The position numbers and the translations under genes were made by a program. A stretch of 60,000 nucleotides of DNA from Owenia fusiformis (taxonomy: Eukaryota; Annelida; Polychaeta; Sabellida; Oweniidae): NCBI GenBank assembly GCA_903813345.2, contig CAIIXF020000007.1, positions 32,601,564 through 32,661,563 on the forward strand, written 5' to 3'. The stretch's first letter is position 1. Each line of letters begins with the position of its first letter. Below, piece by piece: positions 36,975 to 47,584 of this stretch. The notes beneath the pieces were generated by a model, which was not told where the DNA came from, made no database searches, and saw only the letters and a list, made by a program, of their open reading frames with translations.

Positions 36975-39900
36975 TAAACCCCACTTAAGTAGCAACACAA
37001 TATAATAAATTCTAGTTTAGTTTGATTTTAAAAAATGTACAGTTGTAACAAAGAAGACTGCATTCTTTTTCTATTATTTTTAAAACTTGACTGTTGCCCA
37101 ATACAGTAATTATACGGTGCTTATTTAAACTTCTAATTAGCTAGTCACGTAACATTCTAACTTTAGAAATCTTTGAAAAATCAAATGGCTGGCACAGCAT
37201 TTTGCCCATTTGTTCATTATTGTATATTCTCTCATTATAGCTCAAAATATCACTCGGGACCCCGGGAACAACCCCTAAAAAGGCAGCTTTAAAGAATTGA
37301 CACTTGGCAAGCTATCCTAAACCAAGGCCCTTGGTTATTATTCCTCCTAAAACCCAGTACTCATAGTTTATCCATAACTTAACATTATTATGGCAATGAC
37401 AAAAAATAATGCTGAAATGTTTAGAAAGGGGTTGGCCAAAGTGAACTTCTTTTCGATTTTATTGAAATTATCTAGAGATGTGGTTTTAAAAATTGTATAT
37501 CAATTTCGAAAATTCAATTTCATTTTGAAAATATTACTTCTAGGTTGGGGAGATTCTCCATGGATCCCATGTTATAAAATCACAAAAAGTGAAATGTCTT
37601 TTCTTATATTGGACAGATAACATTTTCCATTACTGGACATATTTTGTACATATTTGTATGACTATCAGATACATGAGGGTAATATGAAAATTGAACCACT
37701 AAAACTGATGAATATTCAAGTTTAAGGGAACTTTCTAATACCCTGCCATGTTATCTGCCCCGAATTATCCACCTGGTGGTGAAGCTGGTAACTACCTACT
37801 CGCATCTGAGTTATTAAGTACCATTTTTACATTTTCTCCTCAGTCTTTACCTGGTGTTATAAGAAGCAATAATCCAGTAATCATTTATCACTATAAATTA
37901 ATAATCTAATCATAGCATGCTAACTAGACACATATCATACTGTTAAATAAACACTGAACGCTTTTTCTGCTGTTAAAAGACAGCCTGCTAAAGCTAAGTA
38001 AATATTTATACATGGTAATGTATGTTGTTTTTTGCAATTTGAGAATCACCCTTTCTAGTAATTTTAAATTATATCTAACTCTACATTACTTGATAAAATG
38101 CTACAACATAAACTGAGGAAAACTGAGAAATCTCAGCAGATATTAAAGTTGATGAATTCCAGAGTTGTTAAATCCAACTAAATGGTGTTATATGTAAAGG
38201 TAGGATACCCTTTGCAATAGTAAATCAACTTTGTCCCACACTCTTACATTATAATGAACATCTGCATTTACCAAACCAATTAGAACCCATTGTCTCATAA
38301 ACTGTTCCTTTGATTTAGAGCAAGTGAACTCATTAGCTTAGATCTTCAGGGCTCTCTGATTGGTTGAACACCAAACTGGAAAATGATTTGTCTTAGTCAG
38401 AGGGGAATGTATTTCTAGCCAATGAGCAGGGGGAAGAGATTTGATCTCCTGATAAAAGACAAATCTAGAACATAAGTGAGAAAGTTGCCCACATCCTAAA
38501 CAGATCTAGGTCATGACTATACTAACGGTACCTACAATATGCACTGAATATGAACCTTTAGGTGCATACAGTGAATTGCACTGATTTGTTAATTTTGTTC
38601 CTCCTTTTATAAATCTGCCAACAATTTGTCTGTGCAACAACATTTTATGATCTCATGATAATAAACATGGTAGAAACATGGTACATATCAAAAATCCTGT
38701 TTGTTATTTCAAAGTGTATAATAGATACAAGATCCATATATGATAGTACATATATTTTAGTATTCCATACCTACTGAGATTGCATAAGATAGGTACATAA
38801 TGAACAGAGGAATATATAGTTTATCTGGGGAGCTATCGCTTATGTCCAAGACCGAGATAGATAAAATTCAGGTCTGGCTCCTGAAAAACAAACTCAATTT
38901 ACATTTTTGCTCTATTTACTAAATAAAGATTATATTTCAAACTTATGCTGTATGTTTTAAATTTTAACATTAATTCATTGATCTGCTCCAGCAATATATG
39001 AGTATAAAGATCTCACAAACTTAAAAACTGCTTTTTGAAACTAAGAAAATGTGTACCTGAAATACATTTTTGAACTTTGTGAGGTATAACACCTAGAACC
39101 TCAGAATGTAAAGAAATATGTGTATCTCTCAAGGGACCACAAAGTAAATAACCCTACAGTATGGTATGGGGAGAGCAATGCATCAACATGCCCGGTGATC
39201 GTACAAAATGGATAGAGGGGGAGTAGGTAATTTCTGCAAGAAAACTCAATAAATTTGGAAGATTTATTTCTTCAAGAGAAAATTTACAACTGAATTGCCA
39301 AATGAATAGGCGCAGTGCATGGCAAAATATGTTAGGTCTTCTAGTATTTATTTTGACCTGATACACTTCTAAGATATGAGATCTATTAAAAAAGGCGCAT
39401 CATCACCAACGTGCAAAAGTCAGTGTTTTTGCTATAAATCAGGCAACAATGGTCTACACCACCTGTAATAAATAGGTATAATGGATGTTATTATCACAAC
39501 ACTAATGACATTGCTCACTTTTTAAAGTTAGTTTCCATGCATTATACAAAAAATAATCGAAATAAATTAATATTGGATGGAGGGGGGGAGTTATATGTCT
39601 TTACGATGGAACAAATTCAAAAGAATTCGTGTATTTGAAAAAACTAAACTCAGTACCCCAGTAAGAAACTGGATATTATATCTCTGGAGAATGAAAAATG
39701 GGAAAATTTGGAGTTATAAGAATAAATTCAAGTAGCATGTCTTATCATGTCTTATATACACATTACTCCCCCCCCCTCCAGACATGACATATCGACGAAT
39801 TAATCTTGTGTTGTGCTCTTTCTACCGATTTTCGAACACTATAGATATCTCAGTAGCAGGGGGTCAAATATCACGGATTTAATTTTCGAAGACAGCCTAA

Positions 39901-40577
39901 GACTTTATGCATTATTAGTTGGTTATGTGATATTGACTGACTGGGATAGCTTATTATTTGTGGCAGTAATGACAGAGGAAGGCAAACTAAACCATCCAGG
40001 CTAATTCAAACTGACTCCTTCCAGACCCACTGACTACAATACTACAATAAGGCACAGTGAAACATATCTAAAATGAACACAAATGTGACTGGCTAAACGT
40101 GTTCATATTGAGAGGTGTTCACATTCAGAAGGTCTGATAACATACAAGTCAATGGGTTATTAAAAATGGAACAGAAAAACTGTTCTCAAGGTTCAACTGT
40201 TTTACTTGTCCACTGATTGAAATCACATGGTCATGATTTCAAAAGTAAAATATATGAAAACCAGCAGAAACAATATGACTATATATTAATCAAAACTCGT
40301 AATACTGGGAAAAAAATTCATGGAAGGGGACACATATTAACTTTAGAGAATGAGAGAGAATAAACTAGGTCTTTCATTCAATGTTCAGGGAATGCATTCT
40401 TTTCTAATTATAACATACAATTTCTTGCAATTTGTGTTTCCTTGAACACAATATAAAATAGCATCACAATTGTTATAGAGCTGCAAAAATAATTAGTAAT
40501 ACTAGAAAGTTAGAATTTCAAAGAAGGAAATTAATAGGATGTTAGATAGGATTTTCTTGGAATCCCTGAGTGACATG
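36975..40577. other. AT-rich stretch with two dispersed repeats, no gene
   Basis: 37160-37300 resembles 9640-9830 in the same orientation (tttgcccatttgttcatta, tctcattatagctcaaaat, ggaacaacccctaa). 37520-37830 shares two modules with 25385-25700 but in the opposite order. A C/G-tract pair flanks 39580-39780 (gggggggag, ccccccctcc). The rest shows no supportable gene; the frames at 39154-39366 (-) and 39813-40004 (+) are unrecognised. Confidence 0.5.
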
Positions 40578-41178
40578 TTCACCTGAATGAATCAATGTAG
40601 TAGTATCATCATGATAACTTATTTGTGATTAGAACTTTGTCCTTTTCAACCTGAATGAATCAATGTAGAGTAGCATCATGATAACTTATTTGTCATTAGA
40701 ACGTTGTCCTTTTCAACCTGAATGAATCACAGTATCATCATGATAACTTATTTGTGATTAGAACTTTGTCCTTTACAACCTTAATGAATCAATGTAGAGT
40801 GTCATCATGATAACTTATTTGTGATTAGAACTTTGTCCTTTTCAACCTGAATGAATCAATGTAGAGTAGCATCATGATAACTTATTTGTGATTAGAACTT
40901 TGTCCTTTTCAACCTGAATGAATCAATGTAGAGTAGCATCATGATAACTTATTTGTCATTAGAACTTTGTCTTTTACAACCTTAATGAATCAATGTAGAG
41001 TGTCATCACGATAACTTATTTGTGATTAGAACTTTGTCCTTTTCAACCTGAATGAATCAATGTAGAGTGTCATCATGATAACTTATTTGTGATTAGAACT
41101 TTGTCCTTTTCAACCTGAATGAATCAGTGTCGAATATCATCACAATAACTTATTTGTGATTATAACTTTGTCCTCTTC
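40578..41178. repeat. 67-bp minisatellite, about 9 units
   Basis: The unit reads ttttcaacctgaatgaatca, atgtagagtagcatcatgat, aacttatttgtgattagaac, tttgtcc. About nine units run from 40578 to 41178; the first, third and last are the most divergent. Alternating variants (gtagc versus gtgtc, gtgatt versus gtcatt) suggest multi-unit duplication. The period is not a multiple of three and no frame crosses it. Confidence 0.93.
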
Positions 41179-42246
41179 AATCCCATCATTTGAGAAACTG
41201 TGTGAAGAATTCTGTTGATTTAGTAATTTTAGTGACTGTATGTGTTCCACTGGATTTGTAAGATATTGTACTACTGTATGTGAAAAGGTATTGGTTTGTT
41301 GAATATATGGGTATTGCTATTTATTGCTTCATTGAAGATGTAATGATTGCACTATTAAATGTTTAAGATATAATAGTCAGTAGTAATATCTTTTTATAAG
41401 GTATTGCTTTGTTGATGAGTATTCCTTTGAAGTGCAAAGCTCATTGTACCTTGAGCGCAAGTGTAATATATATTAGAATGTATAAGTGTCAGGCCCTTAG
41501 CCAGGATTTGCCAGGGGGGTTCACTTTTTGAAAAATTTCAGGTCCACAAATGGCCAGAATCACTTAAAAAGTGCTCAGAATGGTGAATAAAGGACCCACG
41601 GTCCTGTTCTCACACAGTGTAGAACCTTCAGAGGAATGTATATACTGATTTTCAAACAAAATTATTGATTTTGATTTGTCTCAAACTTAGAGAAACTTAG
41701 ATATCACCGTTTGTGACCTAGTTTGAGGACCTTTGACCTTGAACATTTTACTTATTCAGAGCTCAGTAGGTCTTTTGTGATTAAGCTGACCAAAATTTAT
41801 ATCCGAATAATCAATTTGAAAAATCAACTTTTTTGACCTTTCGAAGGCCACTGAAGGTCAAATCTCAAAACTAACAATGTAAGGTCAGATTTGAACTCCT
41901 GGCAACTTGTAGACGATTTTCCCCCCAAAAATTGGTCAAATTGAAGCAAGTTGAAAAATAACTTATTTTTACTGGATTTTGACATCAAATATCTTAAAAA
42001 CAGTTAAAAGATGCTGACATATATTGAGCAATATGTAGGGAATGCTTAAATCCAACTCAATCAAGAGCTTTGAAATCTTCAGAGAACATAAGTTGCATAT
42101 ACTGCAACTACTACAAGTTATTTGAACGACTTTGTACATGAGAAAGTTCCCTGAAAATGATGTAAGTCCTACCTTTTGTCAAATTTTATAGAGTAAACAC
42201 CAAAAACTGTAAATTCAAGAGCTTTGAAATCTTCAAATAACATAAG

Positions 42247-42396
42247 TATGATGTAATATATAGAGCGAAACAGTAATTACAACTTTGGAATTGTTCTATA
42301 TTCTTTAAACCTGATGTCGCACATGTATGTATATGGTATAACTCCACAGTTACCAGTAAAGGTCTCACACCACTAAATACATATAATTATATGACA
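42247..42396 (-). repeat. 3' LTR of the gypsy element
   Basis: 150 bp, nearly identical to 47048-47199 in the same orientation. On the minus strand it starts TGTCATATAA and is preceded by a purine tract. A minus-strand frame at 42186-42368 is simply LTR sequence; the same residues appear at the start of the frame reaching 47171. Confidence 0.93.
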
Positions 42397-42408
42397 TCTT
42401 CCCTTTTA
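42397..42408 (-). other. Polypurine tract
   Basis: Minus-strand AAAAGGGAAGA directly abuts the 3' LTR start. This is the expected site for plus-strand DNA priming in an LTR retrotransposon. Confidence 0.85.
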
Positions 42409-42421
42409 AGATACTTGTTCA

Positions 42422-42999
42422 CAAATCAAGCCTTGTTGGAGGCTTCCTTAGTCTTTGAGGATATCGTCTTTCTGGCGATACAATTGATGACGGCTGTGCA
42501 TCAATTACAGAAGGAACAGTTCCTATTGGTTCTACAGCAGCCATAGGAGTGTGATATTTGTCTCTAATTGGTATGTTTACTACAGATGTAGTTATATTAT
42601 CAGTTATCGGGTTTTCCACACTTGAATGTCTTGGGTAATCCACAGTGTTGAATACAGGCAAGTCACTTTGTGGTGATTCAACACTTGGCGTATGTCCAGT
42701 TTGCTGTAAATGACGACGATTACGTCTATACATTGTCTCGCATTTTTGAACCAGATACATGTATGATCGATTACTGGAATCTGGCGACTTTGAACTACAA
42801 CAGCCGGATGACTCCAGAGTTTATCCTGATCACTTTTAATTCTCACATAATCACCAGTATTTAGTGGTTTCAGTGGTTTCGCACTTTGCATATGATGCTT
42901 TTTTTTTTGAATTGTAATTCCCAGGACCTTGATTTCAGCTTTTTCTAGTTTTGTGCCTAGCTCATTGCATATGTTTTCTGCCTCTACTGTTACTTTCAC
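42422..42999 (-). pseudogene. Gypsy pol remnant: integrase C-terminus
   Basis: Two overlapping minus-strand frames, one to 42604 and one to 42419, together cover the C-terminal end of a gypsy integrase. The first includes NTGDYVRIKSD…LWSHPAVV, the small beta-barrel that follows the integrase core. The second includes the basic YRRNRRHLQQTG segment and a serine/proline-rich tail ending PQRLRKPPTRLDL. The frame changes near 42760. The zinc-binding and catalytic core domains (HHCC, DDE) are absent, having been lost in the internal deletion. This is not functional. Confidence 0.85.
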
Positions 43000-43380
43000 C
43001 TACTATACGTATCTTTGTTTTTTCTTAGATTGAAAATCTAAAAAAATGTGTCTATTACGCAAAATACGCACAGGCATACCAAATGAATTTGAAAAAAATA
43101 AAAAATGTCTTAAAATGCATTAATTTATTTGCAAATTTATTGATGCTTCCTACAGTATCTGTATGTTTCCCATTGTCAACATTTAAAGTTGATAAAAACG
43201 CTTTGATTCCATCAAATAACGTCTTTGAAAAACCCCCCGCGATGCGCAGCCTTCAGCCACGCAATGAGGCATCCCCGAGTGTGTGTACCAACTCAAAATA
43301 TAGCCCTACGCCCATGAATTGTGATGCCAAAAGGTACACAACAATAACAATACATACCCCAGGGTGTAAAAAAGTGTAGA
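43000..43380 (-). other. Foreign or unplaced segment replacing the gypsy RT-RNaseH-integrase core
   Basis: Between the broken reverse transcriptase and the integrase tail lies about 380 bp that does not read as gypsy pol. On the minus strand it includes a frame beginning MPHCVAEGCASRG (about 43265 downward), which resembles the first residues of a THAP zinc finger (C-x4-C). Beyond that, a second frame reads FDGIKAFLSTLNVDNGKH without stops for about 40 codons. A fragment of a THAP-bearing transposon or gene is possible; the match is short and uncertain. Confidence 0.3.
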
Positions 43381-44157
43381 AAATATACATGCTTCCTTCA
43401 ACTTATATAGCATGTCTTCTAATGTTGGAAGTTGGAACCGCTAACGCGCAATACACTGGTTGAGTTAGTCACAACAGATACTTATGGCACCCAAGTGCTT
43501 CTTTACATTTACCATAGGCGCACACCATTCTGTTGGTTCATTGATTTTACGAATCACTCCTAAATCCTCCATCTTTTCCAAGTTTTCTTTGACCTGGGGC
43601 AATATTGGGAATGATACTCTACGTGGAACAGGTACATTATATGGCTTCGCATCCCCATTAAGCTTAATTTTCACAGGAGACGTTTTCATGATACCCCCTT
43701 CCCCAAACACAGAATCCACAGCTTCAACGTGTTTTACAAGATTCATAGCACTACAGACTGATCTGCCCAACAGGTTAACAGTATCTTGTTCAACTACATG
43801 TACACGATATTTGTATTCAAGTTCATTGTACAGAGATGTGGCCATAGAATAGCCTAAAACGTGTATCTTACCTCCAGGTGAATGGAATTGAACCGTTTCC
43901 TGACACAAACTTGGCCTAGGCTCCAGACCTTCATAAGTTTTCTTTGATATTACCGTACTATCCGCACCGGTATCTATTTTAAAACATAGTTTAGATTTTT
44001 CGACTGGCAATACAATTTTCCAAACAGAAATTTCTTCCACAGTGTTTGCTTGTACATGACCAATAAACAACTCTGAACCACTGTCATAGTCATTGTCATC
44101 ATCAAGGTCATAATCTGTCTGTCTATTTATGTCATCAACACGAGTCTTAGTACACAT
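43381..44157 (-). pseudogene. Gypsy pol remnant: aspartic protease and start of reverse transcriptase
   Basis: The frame 44157-43465 carries a retropepsin-type protease with the catalytic motif DTGADSTVIS (about 43945-43976), followed by a LLGRSVC segment and then the RT N-terminus (PRRVSFPILPQV, LEKMEDLGVIRKINEPTEW, APMVNVKK). A stop follows ICCD at 43465. The same frame continues past this and a second stop, with LPTLEDMLYKL still recognisable to about 43385, and is then lost. The RT catalytic aspartates (YxDD) and RNase H are absent. Gag and pol appear to share one frame, as in several gypsy lineages. Confidence 0.9.
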
Positions 44158-44159
44158 AG

Positions 44160-45135
44160 ACTGAAAATGACCAACTCTTCCACATTAATTGCATTTCTGA
44201 TTGGTTGCAGGACACTGACCATCCCTGCTTTTATGTTTAGTATACCCACAATATTGACAAGGCTTAGCAGGGACGAAACGACGTCCCGATGGGGATTTAC
44301 CAGGTTTGGGCTTAAATTCAGGCTGGGGCTTAGGCTGGTGTTTTACTGATGGGTTTTCAATTTCACTGTATAGTTAGACTTTCTTGACACTGCATCAACA
44401 TTCACATTGCAATTCTGACTCTTAACGAGCTCAGATTGGCGCATTTTTGCCACTACATAATTAAGCTCTAATTTGAACTTATTTTCATTCATTGAGTCCA
44501 TCTGTAATTTCTCGGACAGTTTACAGTCTGCCATACCTGTGACCTGTTGATCTTGAATCTCTTCATTTGGCTTGTCGTATTCACAATGTTAAACCATGAC
44601 ATATAAGGCTTGTATGTATGCTTCAGCTGATTCACCAGTTTCTTGATTCCTTTTACGGAATTTGACATGATTGTTCAACACATTTCTCTTTGGAACGAAG
44701 TGACTATAAAACTTTGGAATATACCTTTTTATCATCTCGGTTTTCAATTGTAAATGACTTTAGTACAGTTTCTGAGTCTTTTCCCATAAGGTACACAGGA
44801 CTGTCAACTTGGGAACACCTAACATGAGTGACTTGGAAATGTTGAACACATCCCCTCAAATTTTTCGCGCTCGCTTTGCTCGCATTTAAAAAGTCTCTCA
44901 ACGGGGGGGGGGCTGCATTTTCTGTCACGCAAAAAAACTGGCGTGACTTCAAATTCTTCAGCAAATGCGTGACGAATACGCAATTGCGGGACAGTTGACA
45001 GGCCTGGGTACATCAACATATTTATCTTCACATTGTCCTCTTTGTGGTCCAATTTAGTTTCTATGGCATATCTATTAAATCGCTGTTTCCACTCTGGCCA
45101 ATCTTCCGGTGTTGCAAAATTAAATGCAGCAGGAG
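44160..45135 (-). pseudogene. Gypsy gag remnant with zinc knuckles, interrupted
   Basis: Minus-strand order: an N-terminal ATPEDWPEWKQRFNRYAIET block (about 45122-45063), then an interruption by a 211-bp TIR element (44796-45006), then MGKDSETVLKSF, a FVPKRNVLNNHVKFRKRNQE stretch, a GESAEAYIQALYVM motif, and DCKLSEKLQMDSMNE. The C-terminal part has two CCHC-type clusters (CQYCGYTKHKSRDGQC and C-x2-C-x4-H-x4-C, about 44275-44165). There are stops after KVYSKVL, in the AYIQALY region and inside the second knuckle. This encodes the capsid/nucleocapsid of the retrotransposon; it is inactive. Confidence 0.88.
44796..45006. mobile_element. 211-bp CAGG-ended TIR element inserted in gag
   Basis: The left end CAGGACTGTCAAC and the inverted right end CAGGCCTGTCAAC match at 12 of 13 positions. 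The exact 6-bp TSD is ggtaca (44790-44795 and 45007-45012). It splits the gag frame between MLMY and MGKDSE; excising it with one TSD would restore frame continuity at that point. The interior contains ttttctgtcacgca, tggcgtgacttc and gcgctcgctttgctcgc. A truncated relative lies at 24478-24576. Confidence 0.85.
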
Positions 45136-45220
45136 GTGGAATCTGTCCATTTTTTCATGGAACGTGTGTCAGTTATACAGTCCAAAATGTTCAGCATAGA
45201 CTTAACCTACGAATTTCACA

Positions 45221-45505
45221 TTAACCTCTTGACTACCTGGAGTGACGAGATTTCTTGTCACCTCAGAAATGACCTTGAAACCCAGAGTGACGAGAAAATC
45301 CGTCACAAAATGTTTCACTAAATGTGCTCTTATTTGAACAATTTTCATCCAATTTATGCAAAAAAAAATTTAAAATGTGTAGAAATGATCTCTGCCGTCT
45401 AATTTTACTAAGTTGTATAGGTATGTAGTATAATGTCAAAAGGTGAAAAAAATGAAAAGATCTCTGGTTTCAACCGATTTTAGAGCCTGGGATTCAAGAG
45501 GTTAA
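45221..45505. mobile_element. piggyBac-like MITE with TTAA target duplication
   Basis: TTAA (45221-45224) + CCTCTTGACTACCTGG at left, and CCTGGGATTCAAGAGG + TTAA (45502-45505) at right. The terminal repeats match at 13 of 16 bases. It lies in the gypsy leader between the primer binding site and gag. It has no coding capacity; the interior has two copies of agtgacgaga. TTAA plus CC ends fits piggyBac; Kolobok is the alternative. Confidence 0.82.
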
Positions 45506-45507
45506 CA

Positions 45508-45524
45508 TCCCACTTCTGACGCCA
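45508..45524 (-). other. Gypsy primer binding site (tRNA-Leu-like), displaced from its LTR
   Basis: Minus-strand TGGCGTCAGAAGTGGG is complementary, with one mismatch, to the 3' end of eukaryotic tRNA-Leu including CCA (…CCCACTTCTGACACCA). It would normally abut the 5' LTR. Here the L1-like insertion (45534-47043) separates it from the LTR, and the first bases are repeated at 47044-47047 through the L1 TSD. Confidence 0.82.
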
Positions 45525-45533
45525 TATCGTGTA

Positions 45534-47043
45534 TTTTTTTTTATCTTTTAAAATAGTCTTTATTCAGCTTTTGGTTATTTTACATAACATAAACAATGAC
45601 ATAAAATAGATAATTCATACAATTTCCATTTTAATAGTTTTGAGACAAAATTCCACTTTGAACAATAAAATACATTTTTTCTGTAATTAATTTCATATTT
45701 TATCAATGAAATCATGCTTTCAAATGTTCTTTGTTTTTACTATTCAATTCTAAAATATATGATTTATAAATACTGTTTGTAACAATGCTGATAAAATAAT
45801 TTTAAAAAATGTGTATGTGAGTCTTGGCCATTATAACCAATTATAATTTTTCTGTAAGAAATATTAAGGCCACATGTTTTATGTATCAGTGCCCATATAT
45901 CTTTTGCTAAGGAACATTCAAAAATAATATGTTTCAAGTCACATAAATAATGGCAAATACTACAATGATAATTATCTGTTATCCCATTGAGAAATAAGCC
46001 AGTTAATCCAGGAAGAATATTGTTAGTTATTTTGAAATTAAAATTGGCAATTTTTTTGTCTTTAACTTTATTATCTTGCTAGTAAAAAATTTGGCCAATT
46101 TATTTCATCTATTTTACCTTCATTTGTTATACAAAAATCACTTTCCCATTTCTTGTAGGTAAACCATTTTTCAGATTTTTTATTTTTCAGTATTGTATAA
46201 AAGAAATTGGATTTTTTACCTCTAAAGTCTAATTGGATGTTTTTTACTTTAAAGTTGGGTTTTCTTGGTATATTTGTGAATTTTACTTGTTCTATATCAA
46301 TAAAGCCTTTTATTGATTTCATTACAGTTAGGACTTGAAAATATTCAGAAATCCAATTATTTTTATTTTTTAACTTTTCAAAAATATAGTTAACATTTAA
46401 AAATTCATTTTGAGTTATGAGATCTTTGACATAGATAATATCACTATCTATCCAAGATTTGAAGAAAAGTGGTTTGCCTTTCAATTGAAATAATCTGTTA
46501 TTCCATATGGTTTGTTGGATTATTTCATGGTGTTTTAATTTATTGATTATATCATGGTCTTTACAACTATTATATGCTTTTAGAACTTGTTTATAGAACA
46601 CAGGCAGTCTATCAAGATGCTCATTAGAGAAAACATTCATTTTTAATAAAATGTCCATATTCTGAGCCAGTTTGTTAAAATAAAAGTATGGAATTTTATT
46701 AAATGTGTTGTTTTTGTCATACATACGACTAATCCATACAGCTTTAAGAGCATTTAGCTGTGATTGAAAATCTAACATGTTTAGACCTCCACTGTCTATA
46801 GAGTTTATTACAATAGTTCGTCTAATCTTGTCTTTCTTCCCATCCCATAAAAAGTTGTATATTAAATTGTTAATTCGTTTAATAATTTCTTCTTTAAATG
46901 CTAAAATAGATGCTGAATATACAAGTTTTGATATGGCTAAAGACTTTACAATAGTGATTTTTCCAAATAAAGTAAGGTAGCGTTTTTTCCAAGAATCTAA
47001 TGTTTTTTCAAGGTCATTTATTTTCTCATTCCAGTTTAAATAT
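45534..47043 (-). mobile_element. 5'-truncated L1-like (L1/Tx1) retrotransposon
   Basis: The insertion is flanked by a 13-bp TSD with one mismatch, gccatatcgtgta (45521-45533) and gccatatcatgta (47044-47056). On the minus strand it ends with AATAAA about 20 bp before a short poly(A) (plus-strand T run 45534-45542). The TSD straddles the gypsy 5' LTR/primer-site junction, so the insertion followed the gypsy integration. It starts in the thumb/C-terminal part of ORF2. Confidence 0.92.
45740..47043 (-). pseudogene. L1-like ORF2 C-terminus, frameshifted
   Basis: The main frame to 46071 includes WKKRYLTLFGKITIVKSLAI, a hallmark of the region after the reverse transcriptase in L1 elements, then NLIYNFLWDGKKDKIRRT and GGLNMLDF. 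After the stop at about 46071 the protein continues in the +1 frame: DKKIANFNFKITNNILPGL, then CSICHYLCDLKHIIFECS, the C-x2-C…H-x4-C knuckle found at the end of L1/Tx1 ORF2. The start of the apparent open frame at 47171 is LTR sequence fused by chance and not part of the protein. RT catalytic motifs and endonuclease are missing. Confidence 0.88.
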
Positions 47044-47047
47044 GCCA

Positions 47048-47199
47048 TATCATGTATAATATATAGAACGAAATAGTAATTACAACTTTGGAATTGTTCT
47101 ATATTCTTTAAACCTGATGTCGCACATGTATGTATATGGTATAACTCCACAGTTATCAATAAATGTCTCACACTACTAAATATATATAATTATATGACA
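47048..47199 (-). repeat. 5' LTR of the gypsy element
   Basis: About 152 bp, the partner of 42247-42396. Its inner edge is duplicated and displaced by the L1-like insertion. Immediately outside is the TSD ataag (47200-47204) and then host sequence that continues ttgcatatacaactactaca, matching the other copy of the host duplication near 42092. Confidence 0.93.
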
Positions 47200-47584
47200 A
47201 TAAGTTGCATATACAACTACTACAAGTTATTTGAAAGTTCTACTTCAACAAAGTGTCTAGGTCTAGTATTCACAAAAAATTTGAAATCAGCAATTTCTCG
47301 GAAACTGGGTGAACTTGGGAAATGGCGATGATAGGTCAAATAGGCATTATGGATATGCATAAAATGAATGTGGATATGACTCAATCCAGTTTTAATAGCA
47401 GTTTTAATTTGTGCGGCCAATGTTGACGGACCAGCGGACGGACCAATGGACGGACCTAGGGACGGACAGATGCCTGGTCGATCCCACAGGCTCACTGTGT
47501 GAGCCAAAAACAGCATGATTTTGATAGATTTTTGGCCAGGGGGGTTCACTCAAACCCATCCCCCCTGGCTACAGGCCTGAGTGT

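Larger units (their letters stand above)
42247..47199 (-). mobile_element. Ty3/gypsy LTR retrotransposon, degenerate and nested
   Basis: The element runs on the minus strand with about 150-bp LTRs at both ends and an exact 5-bp TSD, ataag (42242-42246 and 47200-47204). In minus-strand order: 5' LTR, primer binding site, short leader, gag, zinc knuckles, aspartic protease, start of reverse transcriptase, a large internal loss, integrase C-terminus, polypurine tract, 3' LTR. Three other elements lie inside it (L1-like fragment, piggyBac-like MITE, 211-bp CAGG element). All its frames carry stops or shifts. LTR divergence by eye is eight substitutions and a 2-bp indel in about 150 bp. Confidence 0.95.
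41490..47579. mobile_element. CAGGCC-ended TIR element hosting a Ty3/gypsy insertion
   Basis: The left end CAGGCCCTTAGCCAGG and right end, inverted, CAGGCCTGTAGCCAGG match at 14 of 16 bases, followed by ggggggttcact on both sides. The flanks give a 5-bp TSD, agtgt (41485-41489 and 47580-47584). Removing the gypsy element at 42247-47199 and one copy of its TSD leaves about 1.13 kb. This pre-insertion sequence has an internal direct duplication: caagagctttgaaatcttca at about 42062 and 42217, each followed by acataag. No transposase is recognised; the superfamily is unassigned. Confidence 0.75.

Noticed and set aside
43083-44349. Plus-strand frames across the gypsy region (43083-43379, 43484-43852, 44167-44349)
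   Set aside because: They are antisense to recognisable gag-pol sequence on the minus strand or to the filler segment.
46071-47171. A single 366-codon protein starting at 47171
   Set aside because: The first 40 or so codons are gypsy LTR sequence; the L1-like ORF2 fragment starts only at about 47043, so the fusion is accidental.
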